Positions 51,701-63,700 of a stretch of DNA of 64,000 nucleotides are shown here, piece by piece. The position numbers were made by a program, and so were the translations under genes. Numbering within the stretch: the stretch's first letter is position 1; the number at the start of each line of letters is the position of its first letter. The stretch spans positions 44,893,391 through 44,957,390 of the forward strand of contig JAQMRL010000007.1 of NCBI GenBank assembly GCA_035578175.1, given 5' to 3'. The notes below the pieces were generated by a model. That model was given only the letters and a program-made list of their open reading frames with translations, had not been told where the DNA came from and searched no databases. This DNA is from Catonia carolina (lineage: Eukaryota; Arthropoda; Insecta; Hemiptera; Achilidae).

Positions 51701-54700
51701 TGAAATTACTTCATAAATACTTCATAAATGAAGTATATTTTGAATGAATCATTTTATAAATGTTGTGTATATGATGACATGTTTTTCTTCTTTGTCCAGG
51801 ATGGATAAACTTCACATGGCTCTAACAGAACTCTGTTTTGCTCTGAATTATTGTTCAACTATAAATGTATGGGAATATACATTTGCACCACGTGAATATC
51901 TTCACCAGCATCTTGAAAATAGATTTGCACGTGCTCTTGTTGGAATGGTCATGTATAACCCAGATACAAGTGAAATCGCTAAGCCATCTGAATTATTAGC
52001 CAGTGTTCGAGCGTATATGAATGTATTACAGACTGTAGAGAATTATGGTAATTGTTTTTAACTGAGAAAGATCATTCTATAGTGTATTAAAATTACTCTT
52101 TTTTCACTTTTGTTCGAGTATTGTGCATCAAAATGTATTGCAAAAACACAATGTATTGTGTTGTTGTTTAAGTCATCAGCCGAAAGGCTTGTTTGAACCT
52201 GTAGAGGTTTTACTAAGTAAATCGAGGAGTGAGGTGGTTTACCATTGCCTTCTTCACCGAGTGGAAAAGTACGCTTATCAGCATGCCGGGCCCTCTGAAA
52301 AGCACATATTTTCCACTCTGCAAATGACACCTTCACTTCATTCACCACAGGGTCTGGCTGTATAATGAAATTCATGAAATGAATAATGAAATGTATTGCG
52401 TTGTAAATCTAAAATACGAGGGCTGTTCAGAAAGTAAGTTTCTTTGGTTAATAAAAAAATGCAGAATATACTTACAGATTTTTTATTACACACATTTTAA
52501 AGAGCAACTCTTACACTATTTTTCAACATAATTACCAAAATTATTTAAACACTTATCATATCTGGTTACGAGCTTCGCAATACCCGCCGCGTAGAAGTCT
52601 GCCGCCTGTGCACGTAACCAGCCGCTAACGGAGTTTTTCAGTTCTTCGTCGTCTGTAAAGCGCTGAGATCCCAGCCATTTCTTCATATTGGGAAAAAGGT
52701 GAAAATCGCTGGGCGCCAAATCTGGACTGTAGGGGGGATGTTCAAAGATGTCCCAGCCAAAACTGTTCAAAAGGTCCTGAGTTCGGGCAGCTGTATGCGG
52801 CTGCACATTGTCATGCAGGAGAACAATGCCCGAAGTCAACATTCCCCGCCTACGATTCTGTATAGCCCTTCTCAGTTTTTTGAGAGTGTCAGAATAAACT
52901 GCAGCGTTTATGGTTGTCCCTCTTTCCATGAATTCCACTAGAATAATCCCTTTTTTTGTCCCAAAACACTGTTGCCATAAGTTTTCTTGTCGAAAATGTT
53001 TGGCGACATTTCACGGGTTTTCTTGGCGATGACGTGTGACCCCATTCCATCGATTGTCTCTTTTGTTCGGTATTCACATAGGAGACCCATGTCTCGTCAC
53101 CTGTCACAATCTGACTAAGGAATTCTTCACCTTCTTCATGGTAGCGCGAAAGAAAGGTTAAAGCGGATCCCATTCTCTTCTTTTTGTGCTCATCAGTCAA
53201 AAGTTTAGGGACCCAACGAGCACAAAATTTGTGAAAACCAAGTCTCTGTGTCACTATCTCATACACTAGAGTTCTTGAGATGTTAGGAAAAAACTCAGAA
53301 AGTTCTGTAATCGTGAATCTGCGATTTTCCCTAATCTTGTGGTCAATGCTCGCAACAAGGTCGTCAGTAATGACAGATGGTCGGCCAGATCGCTTTTCAT
53401 CATGGACATTTGTGCGTCCATCATTAAACAATTGGCACCATTTTCTCACGGCAGTGTAACTCATTATGTTTTCTCCATATACCGAACACAACTCACGATG
53501 AATTTCCACTGGTGGCATTTGTTTTGCCCACATGAATCGGATAACCGAACGTACTTCACAGTCGGCGGGAGACTCGATAATGGCGGCCATTTTGAAAGCA
53601 AGGTTGCAGCACAACAAATAACGTCACGACCTTCACAGCGGCACTGCCAGACGCGCACTAAACGGAGCCACACAGCGCTACTCGGATCATGCCGCTACCC
53701 CCACCCGTTCGCCAACTAGCCGACAAAGAAACTTACTTTCTGAACCGCCCTCGTATATTACCCAGTTTTAACCCTTATATCAAACAATGGTATTTCCGAC
53801 TTTTACTATACTTGTGTATCTGTGTTTGATATATATCAAAACAATTTGCATTTAATTGGTACTTTTAATTGTATTATTGTTCTATTTTTAGTTATATATG
53901 TTCTTAAAAGATGTGGTTTTATGAAAAATCAATTGATGTCGGATTTTATCTAGTTGCGTAATTATTATTACATTAATTCAGATTATATTTGAAGAACATA
54001 AGCTGCATTGTGTAACCTACTTGGGATGTTGTATTGTGTACATTTGTACAAAGTATTGTTTAATTTTCAGTAAATAAGAAAACAAAATCCTTTTTTAATG
54101 TTAGTTATTCATTGTTTTGTTTGTAAATGGGAGTTTGTTTACATCATGTTTTGAAATCCTTACCCTTATGTTTGAGTTCGACTTAAATTTTTTTTTAATG
54201 GCTTTTACAGTAGTAAAATTGACAAAGATAGAAACATTGTGTAGTATATGTATTTTTCTTATATGACAATACTGAATACTACAGTATCATCTATAACATT
54301 ATGAAAAATCAAATAAAAATTATTTATGCGAATACATGTGTGTAAAAATACCCTTTAAACTGGATATTTGTGTGTGAATGTGATTTTCTCAAAAAATTTC
54401 TCCGTAGTACTGAAAAAAATGAAATTACAAAATGTTAATGAAATTTCATAATTGTTATTCATTGGACTATTAAATTTGAAATGTTACCTATAAAAAAAGA
54501 CTACTACAAACACTTTTTGTGTTATTGTCAGCTAAAGATAATGCTATGGATATCTTGAAATAGGCTCCGGTTCATTTTAATACATTAATTGGGTAGTGAA
54601 AGGTTGAAGAAAAGAAAACGGATAATTAATTCATCCATTTTCTTTCTCTTTGGTATACAGTACTACTTTGTTTTGTTTTTTTTGGTTTAACGTCCGACTC

Positions 54701-57700
54701 TTCTGCAATTGCTGCTAATGCAGACGGTGAAGGATGAAATGATTTTTTTGTAACGTATGAAAATATGCCATGCCTGAATGGTATTCGAATCCAAGATCGC
54801 ATGATGAGAGGCGAGCATGTTACCACTAGGGAGGTGAGCTACGTACTACTTTATGGGTGTGAATGTGAATTGTTAGTCGAGTTGTCTCAGTCACTTCCTC
54901 CTATTTTATAACTGTCAAAACATCCATCATATTTTCTTCTTTATCTGCTTTTTAGTTTTTGTTGATGGAATTTCCCCTTTGATACTATTAAATACCCTCA
55001 ATTTTTATTTGTAAATTTTTTAAGCAGTTAAGTAAATTAGGAACATATACTTTAAACTTCTGGTAGGTTTAACTTGTATGCATATGGTACATAATTTATA
55101 TTCTAAACATTTAAAAAAAACATTAACATTTTGTTTTATGGTCTGACTAACTAGGCTTACAAAAAGACCACAATAATTGAACAGAAGTTGAACATTTTGG
55201 TAATTCACTCTCATAAATATCCAAACATGTACTTTACAGTGAAATTGAGTCCCAATTCACATGATTTCATTATATACAGAAACCTGGAACATAACCTCTA
55301 TGTAAATTGAGTGTAAACTGTGCTCAGTTCGTAGCTATGTGGACTTAGAAAAAGTTGTTAGTGGTAAATGATACTTTTCAAAATTTTAATCATGTATTTA
55401 TTAGTTGTTGAATTTTTTTTTAGTATTTTTTTAACAAAATTATTATTTGATATTTCAGTGCATATAGATATAACTCGTGTTTTCAACAATGCATTATTAC
55501 AACAAACACAGCAAGTTGATAGTCATGGCGACAAAACGGTTGCTGCACTTTATACTCAATGGTAAGATTTAGAGAAACACTTATTAGTTTTTAAAGATAA
55601 ACAACCCTTCTGTGCCGGGATTAGTTTTTAAAGATAAACAACCCTTCTGTGCCAGGAACCGCATATTCAAGGTCCGGGTAGTTGTATGCTTTGAGCAGTC
55701 GTATTTACAAAGCTATCAGGGCGTATGATATCTCAAAATACGCTCACTGAAACGTAGTCAAATTTGATATTTTACTATTGATAGTGCTTGCTATGAGGTG
55801 GGTGAAGTTCCGAACTTAAAAGTTGTTGCTTCACCAATCTTTCAGATAGTGTAACTTTGGGAATATTTCATCTTTAGGGTTGGTACTTCTGTAGGCCTAT
55901 TGTAGTGATGTGTGTTATTGACTGAAGAGAGATAGAATGTTTACGCAGTTGCTGGGCTGAGATATGCAGATGTTTATGAGAGCGTGAATTTTTTTCTGTG
56001 TTTTTGCTGTGACACATGGAACCTTTTCTCCCCCTCCTTTCCACACTACATCCTGTTACTGGTGTATTTGTATTGTAAATTATATCCTGAGGCAAAGTCA
56101 TGCCTTTATTCAATAACAGCGATATGGTGGCGAGGGAGTTGCCAACCTAACTAATTCCTTTACCAATTTTTCAGATTTTTTGATTTTTTAAAAAATTATT
56201 ACAAATTTTTAACTGCGATTACTCAGCCAAATGTTACTCAAAATACAAATTAAAAACACGGTTTTATTCAAGTAACTCTCTTCTCCAAAACATGTTATGT
56301 ACAATTTTATGCTAAACTGAAATTTTAGCACGTTACAGTCATAAATATGAAATAGTAACCTACCAATTTTCGTGTACGCGAATATTTTGCGAGCTATAGT
56401 GATTGTAAAGCGTAACCAAATTTCTTGTTTTTATACGTAATGAACTTCCAAATGGATTTATTCGGAAGCGTGTTTTGACATGTACAGTTTAACAGTAGCA
56501 TCAAATGTGGAGCAGCGCAGAAGGGGTAAAAGAATTTTCTGTAGTCTTTGCAATCATGTACAGTACGCCATTGTGGCCTCTGAAACCCATTGTGTGAAAA
56601 TTTACATGAAGGAGACTATCTGAATCCAGTAAAAATGATCGCAAAAAAATCTAGCTTAGCTTCAACTGAATCAATTGCCAGCAAATGAGGTTCAGTTTGT
56701 GTTACAATATTGGGGTTTTCTTTAAATTCGGTGAGAAGAGTTACTAAAAACCTGTAATTTGGAACAATCTGTCATTTCTCCTGAAAACATGACTGCTTTT
56801 AACATGTTAGTGAGTTCTAAATAAGTGTTGCCGCTAAATTTTTAAAATAAAAACAGTAATATTTTAGGTGTGTCTCCGTTAATTTTTGTTGTTTTTTTTA
56901 AAATTGTTTTGATATTTATATTTGGATCACTTTCTATATCTTGATGTTAATCTAAGTATATTATTACTTTTTATTGACTGTAATATTCTTTTTATTGCTG
57001 CCCTGATTCAATATTTTGATTTATTTATTGTTAATATAAGTTAGTTGTTTCAGTGCATCCACCATCACAGTGTATACATTATTTAAAAATTGAAACTGAC
57101 ACACTAGAATAACATAACAATTAATAAACCATCAAATTACATCAAAATTTTGAATAAAGTAGAACAGTAGTCACTAACTGGTGGACTGCAGTTTGTGTCC
57201 GGATCGCTGACTCATTTTTTTTGTGGAGAATGAGCTCTAGAGAATAATTTTTTTTAATGCAGATCTTATTTTTGTGTGTGATGTGAAAGCATTGTGATGT
57301 TTAAAAGCATTTAAAGGGACAAATTAAATTGTAAAATGATGAAGTAATATTGATAGCTGCTGCCATGTACACAAAATCTGAAAAAAGGATAAATTTATGT
57401 AACTGAACCGTTTTATACAAGTGACTGAAGAGATTACATCTGTAGAAAAGTATTTATGACTAGTTAAGAGTTTGAATGGTTTGTATATTGTTTCACTGAA
57501 ATATGCAAGTGTAATTAGCAATAAATAAGAAGATTGAATTGCGACAGCATTCTGAAGAATATAGGTGAATGATATTGTCATTCACAAAATTCTAGAATGT
57601 AGTTTTGTAAGTTTTAAAATAAGCTATTTTCACAGCAACATAATTTAGCTTCACTTTTATTATATCTTGTTATTTTTTATAGGTATTCAGAGGTATTACT

Positions 57701-60700
57701 TCGTAGAGTGAGTGCTGGTAATATTTGTTTTTCCATGAACCAAAGAGCATTTGTCAGTCTGACAGCAGAAGGTGCTATTCCATTTAATGCCGAAGAATTT
57801 TCTGATATCAACGAACTGAGAGCGTTGGCAGAGTTGATTGGTCCTTATGGGATGAAACTATTGAATGAGACTTTGATGTGGCATATTGCGAGTCAAGTTC
57901 AAGAATTGAAGGTAAAACAAATGTCTTGTCTAGTGATTTAATCACAGATATACTTATTAAAGATTGATACCGAATGACTTAAAGTACACATAATGACTTA
58001 TACAACCTCGACCAATAAAACTAGAACAGTTGTACTTACAGTTGATTCAGTGGTTTTCAGTTTTACTGCTTTTTTGTTGTATGATACTGTATACTGCACT
58101 TTTTAACACACATCAGTTTTACTCATCAAAGAGTCCATGCGGTTAAGAAGGTTAAATTTTTCCCACCACAGATTTTTATTTTGACCTGATGATGTACGAG
58201 GGCTGTTCAAAAAGTATCGGACCTTCTGTCCTCCCGCTGAAACAAATGAAGCACTGGCGGCCAAGCTTAGTGGGGATGTGGAGGGGACTGTCATGCGCGC
58301 GCATGCACTGTTTCGTGTCATGACAAAGCTTCCGTCGCCGGCAGTCAGCCTAGTAGTGTTGACCTCTCTGTTGTACTCGGCGATTTTTATCAAGTTATAA
58401 AATTACAGGAAAACTTGAGCAGTGTTACTGCATTTAATTTTGCCAGAAGCTTGGCGATTCCCAAGTGGAAACAATTCGCAAGATTCAACAGGCTTTTGGG
58501 GAGTCTGCCATCAGCTGTAATCGAATAAAAGAGTGGTACAATCGATTCAAATGGTCAAACATCAGTGGAAATTGAGTCAGGCAGGCCATCGACAAGCAGG
58601 AATGAGAATGTTATTGAACAAGTGCGAACTTTAGTCACTGAGGACCAAAAGAATACTATCTTGAAGTTCTTCGTCGCCTACGTGGTGCTGTGCGGCGCAA
58701 ACGACCGAATCTGTGGGCAACAAAAACTTGGCAGCTCCATCCCGACAATGCACCTGCCCACTCTGCACATCTAATTCAGAGTTTTCTTGCTAAAACCAAC
58801 ACTCCTCTGGTTCGCCAAGCTTCGTACTCCCATGACATGGCTCCCTGCGACCCCTGGCTATTTCCTAAGCTGAAAATGCCCCTGAAAGGAACTCAATTTC
58901 AAGAAAGAGAAAACAATAAACAGAATACGACGGCCGAGCTCAATAGCATTCCAACAGATGCCTTCCAGAAATGTTTTGAACAGTGGCAGAAGTGTGTGCA
59001 TCACCAAGGAGACTACTTTGAAGGGGATTAGAAGTTTGTAGCTCTAGTTCAATAAATGCACTTTTAATTAACAATAGTCCGATACTTTATGAACAGCCCT
59101 CATAGTGTCTCTGTGTGAAAAAATAAGGCACCTGTTCCCAAGCGACAGAATTTCTCTCATCTTTTGGTTTATGGTAACAAAATAAGTTTTTCAAAAAAGG
59201 AGAATTCTGTAGAGCTGTCAAAATATAAAAATAAATTTTACTTAACATTGTTATTGCATACACACAAATATGATTACTTTCTAGGGTATTTTTATTTTTT
59301 GATTTGCAAAATTGACTTTACTACCAAACGATGGTTCTGTGTTTCTAAATAAAATAAAGTACTGTTGCCTACCAGTAACTTATGTTATGATGGAGTTAAA
59401 TTTATTTGAAATATAGTCTGCACGAATGGCACCTAAGTGGCACAGGGTTAACTGGAGGGTACCCTTTACAGATCTGTACTAATTGTTAAGTGCTATCTAT
59501 ATTGGTGAGTTTTTGCTGTTTCACTATTACGTTTGTATAACAATATTTTCCTATTTCTTGTCCACAGATACATAAGTCTGATTGATGTATTCTAAATTAT
59601 TATTGTGTATATTCAAGAAATCTCTCTTCACTCAACTCTCTTTTAAAAATTATTTTTAATCAAACTTCTTGACAATATAGCCGGAATTGTTGTGTGACCA
59701 CCAGTCTCACTGATCCTTTGTTGTATTTTTTCTTAATTGTGGTTTTTTGTTTTTCATAGAAACTGGTAGCTGGTAACAAAGAAGTTCTGGTTGCTCTACG
59801 AACAAATTTTGATAAACCTGAAATAATGAAAGAACAGTTCAAAAAACTACAACGTAAGTGTATTTAGAAAGGTATATTTTTTATTTCACATTTTATTAAT
59901 GTAATTGTAGATAGATTGATTTATCTAATCGATAGTATGCTAAGTTATTTTTTATTTAGTGTAGTAGGCTATCACATATGACAATATTTATATAATGATA
60001 ATAATAATTTTTTTTTTTTGATCTCCCAAACACACCCCGCCGTCTCCACCCAATACTATGGCTGGTCGCAAGGATGCGAGGTGGTACAGTAGAACAGCAA
60101 TAGAATATCGCCTCAGTATACTGCCATTTACCATATTACTGCTGGTTTTTAAAAACTATATCTTTTAATAATACATATAATGGCAAATGAATTTGGAAAG
60201 TATCCATATATTTACTACTATAAACTTGTATAAATTTATGTGCTGTGAAATCTAGTGTTTAACTATTGCTTTCTCTACTTGAGTCAAAAGTCTTTAAAAA
60301 TGTTTAAATGTCTTTTTCAGATGTGGATAATGTTCTTCAGCGCATGACTATAGTTGGTGTAATATTAAGCTTCCGTCAGTTATCTCAAGGAGCTCTTGTA
60401 GATGTTCTCGAAGAAAGAATACCATTCCTACTCAGTTCTATATTGGACTTCCGCCACCATGCTGGTGATCCTATGGTAATGTGTTGGTTTTATGTATTGC
60501 AGGTGGTTGTATTCATTGATGCTTTTTTTAAATTTCAGGAAAATCTGCTCAGTTGGATAAGTCTCACATAACAAACCATAACCAACTGACTTATTTTTCT
60601 CTTTTACGTGTTGTTACCAACATGTCAAACCGATTACTTGTCTCACCATTAATAAAGTAATATCATGTATTCCATTTTGTGTTTGTGATTAACTATGATA

Positions 60701-63700
60701 AGAATATCAGAAACAATACGTAATGGTCTCTATGTCCCTATCATGTATTAACTTTATTAATGGCCACACTCTTGAGCCATCTTGTCTAGTAACATTCTTC
60801 TCGTTTGATTTCTTATATTCATACCAAACAACCATTCGTGACATTTTACAGCCCCTGTAGTGAAGTACAGAGAATGAGCTTTTCTCTGTGTTTTATTGCA
60901 GCACTTCCATCCCCCTCATTCTTATCATTCAACTCCAAATTGCCCTTGTCTTCTCTTGCTCATAAAAGAATGGCTTGTGTCATAGTACTCTGATAATGAT
61001 AACCATCTTCAAGATGATGTTACAGGATGGCTTCACCTCAGGTAGAACACTTTTAGAGACAGAATTTTCAATACTTGTTAAATGTTATGACAGATGCAAG
61101 CATCTGCACTATTAAAAACATGACAAAAAATAGTGTAAAGCTATATTTTTAAAATGCATATGATGTTAACCAAACAGAACTTTTTTCTGAACATAAATTT
61201 TTGCTTACTTTCTGTTGTCAGTTTTAAAATGTGGGAAGGGTTGGTCAATATTGCAGTAAAAGCTTGTTTATCCAAAGTTCAATGTCAGCTGGGGTAGGCT
61301 TCATCAGAGCTTAACTGTTAACCCCTTGCCAGTTCCCGACGGAATATTACATCGCACCGATAATGCACGATAAAGGCCGCTGACGGAATATTACATCGGG
61401 AGTTTTTGTCCCATTTTATTTTGTTTTGTGTCGGCTTATTACATCGATAGCATTAAGTATTTAATTTCACTGTCTTTCACAATGATATAGAGTGCTAGTA
61501 CATAGCTTCAAAGTAGTCTACGCATATTATCACGAACGCGAAGTGACGTTGTCGTTAGTTACGGTGGTCCATGTGCTCGAATAACCTATAAGCGTAATGA
61601 TTTTTATGTGTGTTTATAAGTATTTTTTAAGTGATTTTTATGTGTTTATTTTATGTGTTTTTTAAGTAATTTTATAGAAAACTATTATTAAATTATGTAA
61701 ATTAAACAAATTATGGACTTATATTTAATTTTATAGACTTACAGACTTTATTTCAATAATACAACATTAAGATAGGTTGGGTAACCAATTGTTGTAAATT
61801 ATGAATAAAATATATTTTACAAGCAAAAATGTTGCTTTTAATACCATATTTGGTCATAATTATCTGTAATAATTGTGTTAAAGCAAAAAAAAAAATAAAG
61901 CAAAAAAGTATTCATTTCTGAAAAAAACTAATAAACCGGTAAGGGGTTAAACATAATCACCCAGCTAAATATTAGGTTTGTTCTTGTGTATTGTTAAGGA
62001 CACACCTTGCTGCAACAGTAAGCTCCTTGCAGTAATCTTTCTTCTCATGTCTTTGCACTTATTAAATTTCATATCCTCCATTATCTCTTCTGAACTCTGG
62101 TTCCTGAGCCTACCCTTCCCTCTCTTACCCAGCATTTCAGAATAAAAATTATTAACAAAAACATTATCATATCTCTTCATCCATTTCATAAATTTTTATT
62201 TCCTTAAAAGTCAAGTAAAAGATACTTTTAACTGAGGTTGTTTAGTTTGCAAGTGGGTTTTTTTTAGATTGAACCAACGGTGCAACTTGGTGGCAAGCAA
62301 AACAAGTGACAGCTTATGAAAAGAAAGTAATTAACCCTTTCCACTCGTATTATGTTTGCACTGTGATTCCCCTCCACTTGTATTTATTTTATGATTTGTT
62401 ATTTTATGTTTGACCCTATTACATTAATCATACGCATTATGTTGTTGTTAGTTTTAAGAGCGTGATATCCTTTTTATGTTTGTTATTATTTTAATGTTAA
62501 TAATGATACATAAAAAATGCTTTTTCTCACCTAAAAACTTCGAAAGTATAACCTGCAAAACGGCTGTTGTAAAAACTAAGATAAAATAAACTGTGTTACT
62601 AGAAATTGATACCTAAAACCTAATAAAAACACGCAAAATAATCTGAATATTATTTTTGTGAGAATTAGTTAACTAAAAACATTAAACTGATCTTAAAGTG
62701 ACACAAAATACTGCAAACTAAACAACGCATGTTCACAATTAGGTTAGTTTGTTTACTTTTTAAAACATCCCGTAGAGGCCAGCACATTACAACAGCTTTG
62801 TTGAACGCATATTTTCATACAAAATCAGCTGTGAAAACGGAGTCGGATGGGGTCCGACATACGAAACGGTAATACTATCGTGTCAGATCAGATCCGACAG
62901 TCGAGTGGAAAGGGTTAAAGATGTTTTTACTAAAATCTTGCCTAAAAAGATGATGGTGTGTATAATAATTATTGTGTCAAAAATTTGTCTATGCTTGTGA
63001 ATTACCTTATGGACAATAGTGAAGTTTTCCATGTCAGATAAGGGCATTCAGTAAATAAGAATTCTTTTGTTATTAGCAACCAATACTATTTATGAAATTA
63101 TATTTAATCTTATTTAGAGATTGAATGTATTATGTGAGACATCATCTTCTCTGTATTGTCATTTGTCAACATTCGAATGATTTTACCAGCCATCATCCAT
63201 CATATTCATGATTTATTGATGAAAATTATAATTTAAATTCAGTAAAGTTAGGAATAGTTTGGTGAATACATTTGATAATCTGTAAAATCTGGCCTAAGTT
63301 TTTCATATAAACACAAATATGTAATGAGGGATTTTGTAGTATGAGCTGCAAAGTGATCCTCTATAATAGAAAAATAATGAATGCATCGGCAAGACATTTT
63401 AAAAATATTATGAAATCACCTGTTGAGTGATCGAATCACTTATATTGCATTAACCCTTGTAAAGTCTGGTGCATCATGAAACAATTTTGTGACAACTTAA
63501 AATCATGAATTTAATATTTGACTGTCGAGTGTCTTTTTATGTGCATTGTATCTCTCCTTGTATATTTTTGCACTGTGATTTCACTTAGCTAAAGGTGATT
63601 TGAACTGGTGCTTAAGCAGTCAAGTATGAATGACAGCTGAAACTTTCACATATTGCCTTTAGCCCGCCTCTTTGATAAATGGTCAATTATAAGTACTGGA

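Noticed and set aside
52058..52375. Minus-strand frame of 105 codons just after Hem exon 15
   Set aside because: It coincides with SINE-like family 2, whose other copies have stops in the same frame.
59400..59460. TTAACCCTGTGCCACT-like piggyBac end (complement of AGTGGCACAGGGTTAA)
   Set aside because: No partner end with TTAA could be found within the intron.
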